Of a stretch of DNA of 59,378 nt, positions 1 to 9,057 are shown one piece after another; positions within the stretch are counted from its first letter, which is position 1, and each line of letters starts with the position of its first letter. The stretch lies in the NCBI GenBank assembly GCA_027452265.1, contig DAIDGR010000116.1, forward strand, positions 1 through 59,378. The letters run 5' to 3'. Position numbers and translations under genes: made by a program. Under the pieces are notes generated by a model. That model did not search any database and was not told the origin of the DNA. It was given only the letters and a program-made list of their open reading frames with translations. The stretch comes from Caulobacteraceae bacterium (GTDB lineage: Bacteria; Pseudomonadota; Alphaproteobacteria; Caulobacterales; Caulobacteraceae).

Positions 1-2514
1 ACGCCGCGTCCCGCCGCCGCGACCGCCAGCGCCTCGCCCGCGACAAGCGCCGCCCCCGCGGCTCGCGCGCCAACGGCCCCTGTCCGCACGGCCACGCCCG
101 CCGCGCGCCCCGGCGAGGCCGGACGCGCGACGGCCCCCGGACAAACCCGCACCTACGAGCCCAGCCGGGATCGGCGTGACGATCGTCCGACCACGACCAC
201 CTACCGGCCAGCGCCGACCAACGTGGCCTATAACCAGCGGATTGCGAGGCCGGATGCCCGGCCCAACGACCGCAACGCCCGGCCAGGCGCTCGCCCTGAC
301 CCGGCGCCGAGCGCCAGCGGCGCTCCCGTCCGGCGCGGTGAAACGGTTCGCTATTCGGCGCTCGCTCCCAACCGCCCGCCTCGGGATGGCGCCGCACGTC
401 CGGGCGGGCCGCGCCCTGCGCCAGGCGCCCGCGGCCCCGCCGCCGAGCAGGGCACGCCGGAGTTTACCCGCGCCGCCCGTCAGGCTCCCCGTCCCGGCGG
501 GATCACGCTGGACCGGCGTCCGGATGTCGACGAGGAAGAGGCCGCGCGGAAGGGCCGTGGCGCCGCCGGCGGAAAGATCGTCTCGCGCACCAAGGGCGAG
601 CCGCGTCGGCGCGAAGGCCGCCTCACCATCCAGGCCGTGGCCGGGGATGACGAGGAGGCGATGGAGCGGATGCGGTCCCTCGCTTCGGTGCGCCGCGCAC
701 GTGAGCGGGAGCGGGAAAAGCGCAAGGGCGGGGCGCAGGAAGACGCCCGGTCAGGCCGCGAGGTCGTCATTCCCGACGTCATCACCGTGCAGGAGCTGGC
801 CAACCGCATGGCCGTGCGCGGTGTGGAGATCATCAAGTTTCTGGTGCGTCAGGGCCTGATGCTGAAGATCACCGACGTGATCGATTCCGACATGGCCGAA
901 CTGGTCGCCGGGGAGTTTGGCCACACCGTCAAGCGGGTCTCGGAAAGCGACGTGGAGACCGGCTTCATCAGCGAGGACGACGACGAACTCGACCTCGCGC
1001 CCCGTCCCCCGGTGGTGACGGTCATGGGCCATGTCGACCACGGCAAGACCAGCCTGCTCGATGCGCTGCGCACCACCGACGTGGCGGCCGGCGAGCATGG
1101 CGGGATCACCCAGCATATCGGCGCCTACCAGGTGCGTCTGCAGGATGGGGCGCGGATCACCTTCCTCGACACGCCCGGCCACGCGGCCTTCAGCGCCATG
1201 CGGGCGCGGGGCGCCACGATCACCGATATCGTGGTTCTCGTTGTCGCCGCGGACGATGGCGTCATGCCCCAGACCATCGAGGCCATCCACCACGCCAAGG
1301 CGGCCGGTGTTCCGATCATCGTGGCCGTGAACAAGATGGATAAGCCGGGCGCCAATCCGCAGCGGGTGATCAACGAGCTCCTGCAGCACGAAATCGTCGC
1401 CGAGAGCCTGGGCGGAGACACCCAGGTCGTCGAAGTGTCCGCCCTCAAGCGCGAAGGCCTCGATCACCTGCTGGACGCCATCCAGCTCCAGGCCGAGCTT
1501 CTCGACCTTAAGGCCAATCCCGACCGGACCGCCGAGGGCGTGGTGATCGAGTCGCGGATCGATCGCGGGCGGGGCGCGGTCTCCACCGTTCTCGTCAAGC
1601 GAGGCACCCTCAAGCGCGGCGAGATCGTCGTGGCCGGCGCCAGCTATGGCCGGGTTCGCGCCCTGCTTAACGAGCGCGATGAGCAGGTCCAGAGCGCGGG
1701 TCCCTCGGAGCCCGTGGAGATCCTGGGTCTCGACGGGGTCGCCGATCCGGGCGAGGTGTTCGCGGTGGTCGAGGACGAAGCGCGGGCCCGTGAGATCACG
1801 GCCTATCGCCAGCGCATGAAGCGCGAGCGCAACCTCACCCCGGTCGGCGCGGGCGGCACTCTGGCCGAGATGATGGCCAAGCTGGCCGACAAGAAGGTCA
1901 GTGAACTGCCGATCCTCGTGAAGGCGGATGTGCAGGGCTCGGCCGAGGCCATTGTCGGCGCTCTGGGTCAACTCGCCACGGATGAGGTCCGCGCGCGGAT
2001 CATTCTCTCCGGCGCCGGGGCGATCACCGAGAGCGACGTGATGCTGGCCAAGGGCGCCAACGCCCCGGTCATCGGCTTCAATGTCCGCGCCACGCAGCAG
2101 GCGCGAGCCCTGGCCGAGCATGAGGGCGTCGAGATCCGCTATTATGCGATCATCTACGACCTGATCGACGACATCAAAGGGGTGCTCTCGGGCCTCCTGG
2201 CTCCGGTTCAGCGCGAGACCTTCCTGGGCGCGGCCGAGGTCCTTCAGGTGTTCGATATCACCAAGGTCGGACGCGTGGCCGGCTGTCGCGTGCGCGAGGG
2301 GGTGGTCCGGCGGGGCGCCCGGGTCCGGATCATCCGCGAGAACGTGGTGGTGCTCGAACTGGGCACGCTCAAGACGCTCAAGCGGTTCAAGGACGAGGTT
2401 GCCGAAGTCACCTCCGGCATGGAGTGCGGTATGGAGTTCGCCGGCTTCCAGGACATCAAGGTGGGTGACCAGATCGAGTGCTTCACCGTCGAAGAGGTCA
2501 AGCGGTCGCTCTAG
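1..2514 (+). CDS. infB: Translation initiation factor IF-2, 5'-truncated
   Basis: IF-2 is the GTPase that brings fMet-tRNA to the 30S subunit and promotes subunit joining. The frame is open from the first base, so the gene begins before the window; 837 codons are present. The first ~200 residues are the Ala/Pro/Arg-rich low-complexity part typical of alphaproteobacterial IF-2. The GTPase core follows, with G1 GHVDHGKT at window residues 343-350, DTPGH at 390-394 and NKMD at 444-447, then the beta-barrel and C-terminal tRNA-binding domains. The stop is TAG at 2512-2514. A GTG at 223 could be mistaken for the start, but it lies inside the linker. The gene downstream is convergent, so rbfA does not follow directly. 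Confidence 0.97.
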   Translation, partial: TPRPAAATASASPATSAAPAARAPTAPVRTATPAARPGEAGRATAPGQTRTYEPSRDRRDDRPTTTTYRPAPTNVAYNQRIARPDARPNDRNARPGARPDPAPSASGAPVRRGETVRYSALAPNRPPRDGAARPGGPRPAPGARGPAAEQGTPEFTRAARQAPRPGGITLDRRPDVDEEEAARKGRGAAGGKIVSRTKGEPRRREGRLTIQAVAGDDEEAMERMRSLASVRRAREREREKRKGGAQEDARSGREVVIPDVITVQELANRMAVRGVEIIKFLVRQGLMLKITDVIDSDMAELVAGEFGHTVKRVSESDVETGFISEDDDELDLAPRPPVVTVMGHVDHGKTSLLDALRTTDVAAGEHGGITQHIGAYQVRLQDGARITFLDTPGHAAFSAMRARGATITDIVVLVVAADDGVMPQTIEAIHHAKAAGVPIIVAVNKMDKPGANPQRVINELLQHEIVAESLGGDTQVVEVSALKREGLDHLLDAIQLQAELLDLKANPDRTAEGVVIESRIDRGRGAVSTVLVKRGTLKRGEIVVAGASYGRVRALLNERDEQVQSAGPSEPVEILGLDGVADPGEVFAVVEDEARAREITAYRQRMKRERNLTPVGAGGTLAEMMAKLADKKVSELPILVKADVQGSAEAIVGALGQLATDEVRARIILSGAGAITESDVMLAKGANAPVIGFNVRATQQARALAEHEGVEIRYYAIIYDLIDDIKGVLSGLLAPVQRETFLGAAEVLQVFDITKVGRVAGCRVREGVVRRGARVRIIRENVVVLELGTLKTLKRFKDEVAEVTSGMECGMEFAGFQDIKVGDQIECFTVEEVKRSL

Positions 2515-2548
2515 ATTCAAGCGCTTGGGCGCCGGCCCCGCGAACGCT

Positions 2549-3721
2549 TTACCGGACTGCGGCTCGGGAGAGGTCGCGTGCGCGGGCCAGGCGCCGGGCG
2601 CCCTCGTCAAGGGTGGCGTCGGCCTTGGCGAAACATAGCCGCAGCACGTGGGCCACCGGGTCGGATTCGTAGAACGCCGAGACCGGAATTCCCGCGACGC
2701 CGGCCTCCTTCACCGCCCGCAAGGCAAAGGCGGCGTCGCCCTCGTGGACCCCCGACGCGGCGAGATCGACATTGAGGAAATAGGTCCCCGAGCCGGGCAG
2801 AACGCTGAAACCCTCGGCGCGCAGGGCCGCACTCAGCCGGTCGCGAGAGGCCTGCAGATCGCGCGGCATCACCTCAAACCAGTCGCCCGGGTCCTCGAGC
2901 CCCTCGGCCACCGCCCATTGAAGGTTTGGCGGCGTGGTGAAGGTAAGAAACTGGTGCGCCTTGGACAGAACCCGGGTGAGCTCTGGGGCGGCGACCAGCC
3001 AGCCGACCTTCCACCCGGTCAGGCCGAACATCTTCCCCGCCGAGCCGATCTTCACCGTCCGTTCGCGCATGCCCGGCACGCCGATCAACGTGCGGTGGGC
3101 CCGACCGTCAAACACCACCTGCTCCCAGACCTCGTCACATACCGCGACCGCAGCGTGGCGGACGCAGAACTCCGCCAGGAGGGCGAGGTCCGCCGCGTCG
3201 AACAGGCTCGCGGTGGGGTTGAGCGGGGTGTTGACCACCACCATCCGGGTCCTTGGCGTGAACAGGGTCTCGAGCATGGCCCGGTCCCAGCGCCAATTCG
3301 GCGGCTCCAGCCGCGCCAGGCGCGGCACGCCGCCCGCCCGGCGGACCATGGGCAGGTAGGCGTCATAAAGGGGCTGGAACAGGACCACCTCGTCGCCAGG
3401 GGCGATCAAGGACAGAAAGGCGCAGGCCAAGGCCTCGGTGGCGCCGGATGTGACGGTGATCTCTCGGGTCGGATCCAGCTCCAGGGACTGGGTCGTCGCA
3501 TAGTGACGCGCCACCGCCGCACGCAGCTCCAACAGGCCGGGCATCGGCGGGTATTGATTGCTCTTTTCGGTGAGGGCGTGCGCGGCGGCGTCCAGGATCC
3601 GGCGCGGTCCCGGCGCGTCGGGAAAACCCTGGCCCAGATTGATCGCCCCATGCTCGGCGGCAAGGCCCGACATGACGGTGAAGATGGTGGTCGGCAAGGC
3701 GCTATAGATCGGGTTGGCCAT
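2549..3721 (-). CDS. PLP-dependent class I/II aminotransferase (methionine/kynurenine aminotransferase-like)
   Basis: A fold-type I aminotransferase of 390 residues transferring amino groups from an amino acid to a 2-oxoacid. Visible marks are the N-terminal INLGQGFPD segment, the cofactor-contacting TSGATEA (~91-97), the N-P pair in NTPLNPT (~164-170), CDEVWE (~195-200) and the Schiff-base lysine K230 in GSAGKMFGLTGWKVG. This pattern is typical of the YbdL/CCBL branch that uses methionine, aromatic or kynurenine substrates; the substrate here is inference. I chose the ATG at 3721 because family members start MANPIY..LPTTIF. A GTG at 3742 is an alternative, since the GGAGG next to 3721 is spaced only about 2 nt. 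It is convergent with infB. Confidence 0.88.
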   Translation of the reverse strand: MANPIYSALPTTIFTVMSGLAAEHGAINLGQGFPDAPGPRRILDAAAHALTEKSNQYPPMPGLLELRAAVARHYATTQSLELDPTREITVTSGATEALACAFLSLIAPGDEVVLFQPLYDAYLPMVRRAGGVPRLARLEPPNWRWDRAMLETLFTPRTRMVVVNTPLNPTASLFDAADLALLAEFCVRHAAVAVCDEVWEQVVFDGRAHRTLIGVPGMRERTVKIGSAGKMFGLTGWKVGWLVAAPELTRVLSKAHQFLTFTTPPNLQWAVAEGLEDPGDWFEVMPRDLQASRDRLSAALRAEGFSVLPGSGTYFLNVDLAASGVHEGDAAFALRAVKEAGVAGIPVSAFYESDPVAHVLRLCFAKADATLDEGARRLARARDLSRAAVR

Positions 3722-3780
3722 GGCCTCCCATATCACGCGCACGGCTGTGGGAATCTAGCCTCCGGACGCGCCGCCGGTCC

Positions 3781-3897
3781 TAGAGCACGATGCGTTTTCG
3801 CGGACTGCGCGAAAGCGCTGCATCGGGCTCGGTCTTAGAGTCCTTGAGCGCGTTGCGATGCGCCGGGTTCGTTACGTCCAAACACAACGCGCTCCAG
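3781..3897 (+). repeat. Two-hairpin dispersed repeat, copy A
   Basis: About 115 bp between the aminotransferase start and the typA stop. It begins TAGAGCACGATGCGTTTTCG, continues through a partner arm (GCGAAAGCGCTGCATCG, diverged), a TTAGAGTCCTTGAG spacer, then a second arm pair, GCGCGTTGCG and CACAACGCGCTC. The same order is seen in copies B, C and D, and reversed in E and F. There are no coding features. Confidence 0.8.
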
Positions 3898-3900
3898 CCT

Positions 3901-5736
3901 TCAGGCGTCTTCGCGCACGCGGCGCTTGCGGAAGGCCGGGTTGAGCACACGCTTACGCAGTCGGATGGCCTTGGGCGTCACCTCAACCAGTTCGTCAGCC
4001 TCGATATAGGCGATGGCCTGTTCCAGGGTCGGGCGCCGGGGCGGGGTCAGGCGGATGGCTTCATCCTTACCGGAGGCGCGGACATTGGTCAGCTGCTTGG
4101 CCTTGAGGGGGTTGACGTCGAGGTCCTCAGGCTTGGCGTTCTCGCCGATGATCATGCCCTGATAGGTCTTCTCGCCCGCCCCGACGAACATGATCCCGCG
4201 ATCCTCCAGGTTCCAGAGCGCATAGGCGGAGGTGTCGCCGTCGGAGTTTGAGACGAGCACGCCGTTGCGACGCCCGTCGATCGGGCCCTTATAGGCCTCA
4301 TAGTGCGAGAACACCCGGTTCAGCACACCCGATCCGCGCGTGTCGGTCAGGAACTCGCCCTGATAGCCGATCAAGGCCCGGGACGGGATCATCAGCACCA
4401 CGCGGGTCTTGCCCGCGCCGGAAGGACCCATGTCCTTCAATTCGCCTTTGCGCGCCGAAAGCTTCTCGATGACCACGCCCGTGAACTCCTCGTCCACATC
4501 GATGGTCACCTCTTCGATCGGCTCCAGGCGCTCTCCCGAGTCGGGATCGGTCTGGAACACCACACGGGGGCGGCTGATCGAGACCTCGAACCCCTCACGA
4601 CGCATGGACTCGATCAGAACGCCGAGCTGAAGCTCGCCTCGGCCAGCGACCTCAAAGGCGTCCTTTTCCGACGTTTCCGCCACCCGGATGGCGACATTGG
4701 ATTCCGCCTCGCGCAAAAGGCGTTCGCGGATCACCCGGCTCTGGACCTTGTCCCCGTCGCGCCCGGCCAGGGGGCTGTCGTTCACCGAGACGGTGATGGC
4801 GATGGTCGGCGGATCGATGGGCTGGGCCGGCAGGGCCCCTTCGGCCTCGAGCGCGCAAAGGGTGTCCGCCACGGTCGCCTTGGAGAGCCCGGCCAGGGCG
4901 ACGATGTCCCCCGCCTGAGCCTCGTCCACGGGCTGGCGCTTGAGGCCGCGGAAGGCCAGGACCTTGCTCACCCGACCGCGCTCGATCTCACGACCGTCGC
5001 GCGAAAGCGCCTTGATCGCCTGACCCGGCGCGAAACGTCCCGCCTCGACCCGACCTGTGAGAAGACGGCCAAGGAACGGGTCGGACTCGACGATCACCGC
5101 CAGCAGCTTGGCGGCGTCGCCCGCCCGGCTCTCCGCGGCCGGGGGCGGCACGTGCTTCACCAGAGTTTCGAACAGGGGCGTCAGGCCATCGCGGGGATCG
5201 TCCATCTCCTTTACGGCCCAGCCTTGCTTGCCGCTGGCGTAAAGATGCGGAAAGTCGAGTTGCTCATCGCTGGCGCCCATGGCGGCGAACAGATCAAACG
5301 CCTCGTTCAGCACCCGGTCAGGATCGGCGTGCGGCCGATCGACCTTGTTCAGCACCAGGATCGGGCGAAGACCCAGGCGAAGGGCCTTGCCGAGCACGAA
5401 CTTCGTCTGCGGCATGACGCCCTCCTCGGCGTCGACCAGCAGAAGACAGCCGTCGACCATGCCGAGAATCCGCTCGACCTCGCCGCCAAAGTCCGCGTGC
5501 CCGGGGGTGTCGATGATATTCACGCGGGTTTCGCCGGCCGCCCCGTTCCAGAGCACCGAAGTGGCCTTGGCCAGGATGGTGATGCCGCGCTCCCGCTCCT
5601 GGTCGTTGGAGTCCATGGCGCGTTCGGCGTGGGCCTCGTTGGCGCGAAACACGCCAGACTGGGCCAGCATCTGATCCACCAGTGTGGTCTTACCGTGATC
5701 GACGTGAGCGATGATCGCAATATTGCGCAAGGACAT
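3901..5736 (-). CDS. typA: Ribosome-associated GTPase TypA/BipA
   Basis: TypA/BipA is a translational GTPase that binds the ribosome and assists assembly and stress adaptation. The 611-residue length is normal for the family. The GTPase motifs are AHVDHGKTT (10-18), the switch I region ERERGITILAK (~48-57), DTPGH (76-80) and NKVD (130-133). EF-G-like domains II, III and V follow, with the BipA-specific C-terminal domain ending in a basic tail. The gene stands alone, with the 117-bp repeat copy A immediately past its stop codon and a 534-bp gene-poor gap upstream. Its promoter is presumably in that gap, but I could not define it. Confidence 0.97.
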   Translation of the reverse strand: MSLRNIAIIAHVDHGKTTLVDQMLAQSGVFRANEAHAERAMDSNDQERERGITILAKATSVLWNGAAGETRVNIIDTPGHADFGGEVERILGMVDGCLLLVDAEEGVMPQTKFVLGKALRLGLRPILVLNKVDRPHADPDRVLNEAFDLFAAMGASDEQLDFPHLYASGKQGWAVKEMDDPRDGLTPLFETLVKHVPPPAAESRAGDAAKLLAVIVESDPFLGRLLTGRVEAGRFAPGQAIKALSRDGREIERGRVSKVLAFRGLKRQPVDEAQAGDIVALAGLSKATVADTLCALEAEGALPAQPIDPPTIAITVSVNDSPLAGRDGDKVQSRVIRERLLREAESNVAIRVAETSEKDAFEVAGRGELQLGVLIESMRREGFEVSISRPRVVFQTDPDSGERLEPIEEVTIDVDEEFTGVVIEKLSARKGELKDMGPSGAGKTRVVLMIPSRALIGYQGEFLTDTRGSGVLNRVFSHYEAYKGPIDGRRNGVLVSNSDGDTSAYALWNLEDRGIMFVGAGEKTYQGMIIGENAKPEDLDVNPLKAKQLTNVRASGKDEAIRLTPPRRPTLEQAIAYIEADELVEVTPKAIRLRKRVLNPAFRKRRVREDA

Positions 5737-6045
5737 GGGGAGACTCGACAGGAGCGGACTTGATGGGACGGGAGCCGGGCGACAGGCCCGAGGGCTTACT
5801 CAGGCCCTTCGTCGCGCACGGTCCGTTCAGGGTCACGCGGCGGGAAAGGGGGCAGGCAGGCGGCGCACGCGCCGGGCTGACGCAGAGCTTCAAAGATGCG
5901 CTCTCATAGACGATCAGACGCCTTGAGGGAACAGGTGCGCCGCACCATTCGCCGTCACGGCGCCGCCGCAGACCATACCGTTTTGTTTTTTCGCGCTTTT
6001 CCGCACTCTTGATGAAATAATTTTGCGTCGCGGTAGATTTTTGGC
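5737..6045. other. Gene-poor stretch upstream of typA
   Basis: No plausible gene on either strand. The first 200 bases are GC-rich with no motif I recognise. From about 5980 the composition becomes strikingly AT-rich for this genome (T-runs, GATGAAATAATTTTG), which fits a promoter region. It probably serves typA on the minus strand and the small RNA candidate on the plus strand. Confidence 0.5.
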
Positions 6046-6074
6046 TTGCAGTTTTGTGCGCTGCACCGTATACA
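6046..6074 (+). promoter_or_regulatory. Predicted sigma70-type promoter of small RNA candidate
   Basis: TTGCAG at 6046-6051 and TATACA at 6069-6074 are separated by 17 nt, the ideal spacing, inside the AT-rich patch. The predicted start is near 6081. No plus-strand gene lies within 2 kb downstream, so the promoter appears dedicated to the short terminator-ended unit that follows. Confidence 0.55.
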
Positions 6075-6080
6075 CACTTC

Positions 6081-6168
6081 CGACGCGTCTCTGACGCATC
6101 TGCCCTTTCTGGGCGTTTCCTCCCTAATGAACTCGCCGCGGATCCGGAAACGGGTCCGCGGTTTTTTT
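6081..6168 (+). ncRNA. Candidate trans-acting small RNA (~88 nt)
   Basis: An orphan transcription unit between typA and the N-formylglutamate amidohydrolase gene, opposite to both. Predicted structure from the sequence: hairpin 1 GCGTC-TCT-GACGC (6085-6097), hairpin 2 GCCC-TTTCT-GGGC (6102-6114), a single-stranded linker 6115-6135 with CCTCCC, then a strong intrinsic terminator. An exposed CCUCC is an anti-Shine-Dalgarno seed, as used by several alphaproteobacterial small RNAs. I do not recognise the family. A short open frame starting ATGAAC at 6127 runs through the terminator and is unlikely to be translated. Confidence 0.5.
6136..6168 (+). terminator. Intrinsic terminator of the small RNA candidate
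   Basis: An 11-bp stem, mostly GC and closed by a GAAA tetraloop (6047-6050 +100, i.e. 6147-6150), with one T-G pair, pairs 6136-6146 with 6151-6161. It is followed directly by seven T residues (6162-6168). This is the best rho-independent terminator in the window. Confidence 0.85.
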
Positions 6169-6270
6169 CTGCGCGCGGCGCCTCGGCGCCTGTCTGGCGG
6201 GCGCCGGACGCGCAATGTGGTCAAGGCATCGTCAGGACTTTCGCGCCCTCAGGCTGCCCTCAGACCGCCC

Positions 6271-7179
6271 TCACGCCGCCTGGGCGGAGCGTCGGATCGG
6301 CCACGCCTCTTGAGCCAGATCTTGGGTCAGTCGGGCGAGGGCCTCCGCCAGGGGCGCGAAACCCGCCGTCGGCTCGAGCGTCGCTTCGTCGAGATAGAGG
6401 GCGCGGTTGATCTCGACCTGGACCACATGCACGCCCTCGGCGGGGCAGCCATGCCGCTCGGTCGTATAGGCGCCGGCAAAGGGCGTGTTGCGCGCCACGC
6501 GATAGCCGAGCGCCTCAAAGGCGCGCTCCAGGCGCCGCGTCACCTCCGGGCCCGCGGCGGCGCCGTAAAGATCTCCCAGAACGATGTCCGGCGCGCTGCC
6601 CCTTCCCCCCGCCGCCGCCGCGGGCATGGAGTGCCAGTCGACGAGGATGCACAGGCCGTTCGCCGCCAGGCGCGTGCGGATCAGGGTCGCCAAGGTCTCA
6701 TGATAGGGCCGATGAACGGCCTCGATCCGCTCAGCCGCCTCGGCGAAGTCCAGCTTGCCGCGATAGATGTCCTGGCCCTCGGCGACGATGCGGGCAATCG
6801 CCCCAAGTCCGGCCGCCACGCGCGCGCTTCGCGCCTTGATGAAGCTGGGCAGGGGCTCGGCGAACATGGCCGGGTCCAGCTCCCAGGGATCGCGATTGAG
6901 ATCGACAAAGGCCCGGGCGTAGCGCGCCGCCAGAAGAGGAACGCCATACTCCGGAGCCGCCGCGATCAGGCGGTCGACAAACGCGTCCTCCGAGCGGCGC
7001 AGGGCAAGGCCTTGGAGCCGCGAGGCCGCTCTCAGGCGCTCGGGATAGAGGCGGCCCGAGTGCGGCGAGGCATAGACGAGGGGCCCCGTCCCGCCCCCGG
7101 AGGGCAAGGTCAGGTCAAAGGGCGATTCGAGGGGGCGCCCTTGGGGCGACGGCATCGGGTCGGGCGTCGCACGTGTCAT
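6271..7179 (-). CDS. N-formylglutamate amidohydrolase family protein
   Basis: A 302-residue member of the N-formylglutamate deformylase family (HutG-like), which hydrolyses N-formyl-L-glutamate to formate and glutamate in one branch of histidine breakdown. Visible marks are SPHSGR (~39-44), the SEDAFVDRL segment, VDLNRDPWELD (~92-102), VDWHSMP in the metal-binding region (~182-188) and VQVEINRALYLDE (~258-270). No other hut genes are adjacent, so a role in histidine catabolism is not supported by context; it may act on other N-acyl amino acids. It is a single minus-strand gene downstream of mutM, with a 72-bp gap. Confidence 0.85.
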   Translation of the reverse strand: MTRATPDPMPSPQGRPLESPFDLTLPSGGGTGPLVYASPHSGRLYPERLRAASRLQGLALRRSEDAFVDRLIAAAPEYGVPLLAARYARAFVDLNRDPWELDPAMFAEPLPSFIKARSARVAAGLGAIARIVAEGQDIYRGKLDFAEAAERIEAVHRPYHETLATLIRTRLAANGLCILVDWHSMPAAAAGGRGSAPDIVLGDLYGAAAGPEVTRRLERAFEALGYRVARNTPFAGAYTTERHGCPAEGVHVVQVEINRALYLDEATLEPTAGFAPLAEALARLTQDLAQEAWPIRRSAQAA

Positions 7180-7251
7180 GGTCGATACATATCCGTGGCG
7201 GTGAGCCGCCGGTCAAATGCGGTCTTGGTCGGGGGCCGCCGCCCTACGCGC

Positions 7252-8115
7252 CTAGGTCTGACAGACTGGGCAGAAAAAGGTCGATCGCCCCCCCTGAACA
7301 AGGCGGCGGACCACCCCCGGACAGGCGGAGCGCGTGCAGGCCTCTCCCTCCCGCCCATAGACCTCGAAGCGATGCTGGAAGTAGCCGGCGCCCCCAGCCA
7401 CATCGGCAAAGTCGCGGAGCGTGGAGCCGCCGGCGGCGATCGCGCCTTCCAGAACCTCGCGGATCGCATCGGTCAGGCGCGCCAGGCGGGTGAGGCCAAC
7501 GCCCCCGGCCGCCCGGCGCGGCGAGAGGCGCGCCCGAAACAGCGCTTCGCAGACATAGATATTGCCGAGCCCGGCGACGACGCGCTGGTCGAGAAGCAGG
7601 GCCTTCACATTCTGCCGCCGTCCCGCGAAGGCGGATTGCAGGCCCTTGGGCGTGAAGTCAGGGCCGAGCGGCTCAGGCCCCATACCCACCAGCCGGGGAT
7701 GCTCGGCCAGGGTTGCGGTGGCTGCGAGATCCATGAAGCCAAACCGCCGGGCGTCGAAATAGGTCAGACGCGCGCCGCTCTCGGTCTCGACGACGATATG
7801 GGCGTGGGCCGCCGCCTGGGGCGCCACGTGAACGAACTCGCCGGGCGCTCGGGCATTGACGCCGCGCAGGACTTCGAAACGCCCCGTCATGCCCAGGTGG
7901 ATCAGCCAGGTCTCGTCCGTGGAGAGCGCCGCCAGGATGTACTTGCCGCGGCGCGTAAGGCCGAGCACCCGGGCGCCGGTCAGTCGGGCGGCGAATTGCG
8001 GCGGCAGGGGAAAGCGCAGGTCGGGCCGCCGGGCCTCGACCCGAACCAGTCGGGCGCCTTCAAGCGTCGGGGCAAGACCGCGTCGAACCGTCTCCACTTC
8101 AGGCAATTCGGGCAT
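7252..8115 (-). CDS. mutM: Formamidopyrimidine-DNA glycosylase
   Basis: MutM (Fpg) removes 8-oxoguanine and formamidopyrimidines and cleaves the resulting abasic site. I place the start at 8115 so that the protein begins MPELPEVET: the catalytic N-terminal proline must follow the initiator Met, which excludes the longer frame to 8166. It is 287 residues, slightly longer than the usual ~270. The C-terminal zinc finger is visible as CTRSACP and the closing FCPVC. It is divergent from ubiE, with which it shares a 153-bp intergenic region, a neighbourhood common in alphaproteobacteria. Confidence 0.96.
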   Translation of the reverse strand: MPELPEVETVRRGLAPTLEGARLVRVEARRPDLRFPLPPQFAARLTGARVLGLTRRGKYILAALSTDETWLIHLGMTGRFEVLRGVNARAPGEFVHVAPQAAAHAHIVVETESGARLTYFDARRFGFMDLAATATLAEHPRLVGMGPEPLGPDFTPKGLQSAFAGRRQNVKALLLDQRVVAGLGNIYVCEALFRARLSPRRAAGGVGLTRLARLTDAIREVLEGAIAAGGSTLRDFADVAGGAGYFQHRFEVYGREGEACTRSACPGVVRRLVQGGRSTFFCPVCQT

Positions 8116-8268
8116 GGCGCGGGTTCTCTGGCAGGGCGCGGACGATTGGCGCGGCTCCTCTAGCATACCGCTCGACCTGGCGGCCGATCAGACGGGAATG
8201 TTGGCGTGGCCGGCTCAAGCGCCTAAAGGCGGGGAGGCGTCAGATCCCGGCGCCGTTCGGAGTCCATC

Positions 8269-9057
8269 GTGACCGCCAAGACCGCCAGCTTCGGAGCGCG
8301 GGACGTGGACGCCCGGGAAAAACCGGCCCTGGTGCGGGCCGTGTTCGACAGCGTCGCCTCGCGCTACGACCTGATGAACGATCTGATGAGCGGCGGGGTG
8401 CATCGGCTGTGGAAGGACGCCGCCGCGGCGCGCCTCAACCCCCAACCGGGTGAGACAATCATCGACTGCGCCGGAGGCACCGGCGACATGGCCCGCCGTT
8501 TCGCGCGCCTCGCCCGGGCGGCGCGGTCGCGACGCGGGGGCGATGAAGCCAAGGTTCTGGTGGTCGACTACAACGCGAAAATGGTGGCGGCCGGCCGGGA
8601 TCGGGAGGCTGATCGTCAGAATGGCGGGGTCGCGGTCGCCTGGCCGGACATTCTCTGGAGCGTGGGCGACGCCCAGGCGCTGCCGCTGCCGAACGCCTGC
8701 GCCGACGCCTATGTCATCTCCTTTGGTCTGCGCAACGTCACCGATATCGACAAGGCCCTGCGCGAGGCCCGGCGCGTGCTCAAGCCGGGGGGTCGGTTCC
8801 TGTGCCTGGAGTTCTCGAGGCCCACCTCCGCCGCTCTGCGGCGCGCTTATGACGCCTACTCGTTTGCCGTGATCCCCAGGATCGGGGAGATCGTCGCCAA
8901 GGATCGCGACTCCTATGCCTATCTGGTGGAGAGCATCCGCCGGTTCCCCGATCAGATGCGGTTGGCCGGAATGATGCGCGCGGCGGGCTTCGGCCAGGTG
9001 AATGTCACCAACTTCACCGGCGGGATCTGCGCTTTGCACCAGGGATGGGCCCTCTGA
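8269..9057 (+). CDS. ubiE: Ubiquinone biosynthesis C-methyltransferase
   Basis: UbiE methylates the 2-polyprenyl-benzoquinol ring (and demethylmenaquinol in organisms that have it) using S-adenosylmethionine. The 262-residue protein shows the family signature [17 protein letters not shown] near the N-terminus, the SAM-binding motif [14 protein letters not shown] (~64-76), and [10 protein letters not shown] with [11 protein letters not shown] further on. The start is GTG at 8269. The gene overlaps ubiB by 13 bp, implying translational coupling of two ubiquinone proteins. An insertion of about ten residues (SRRGGDEAK) between motif I and motif II is slightly unusual. Confidence 0.96.
   Translation: MTAKTASFGARDVDAREKPALVRAVFDSVASRYDLMNDLMSGGVHRLWKDAAAARLNPQPGETIIDCAGGTGDMARRFARLARAARSRRGGDEAKVLVVDYNAKMVAAGRDREADRQNGGVAVAWPDILWSVGDAQALPLPNACADAYVISFGLRNVTDIDKALREARRVLKPGGRFLCLEFSRPTSAALRRAYDAYSFAVIPRIGEIVAKDRDSYAYLVESIRRFPDQMRLAGMMRAAGFGQVNVTNFTGGICALHQGWAL

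Noticed and set aside
6127-6168. A short peptide starting ATGAAC within the small RNA candidate
   Set aside because: Its codons run straight through the terminator stem and T-run, and no ribosome-binding site precedes it; CCTCCC is the wrong polarity.
8115-8166. Earlier start for mutM at 8166
   Set aside because: MutM uses its N-terminal proline for catalysis after removal of Met, so the start must directly precede PELPEVE.
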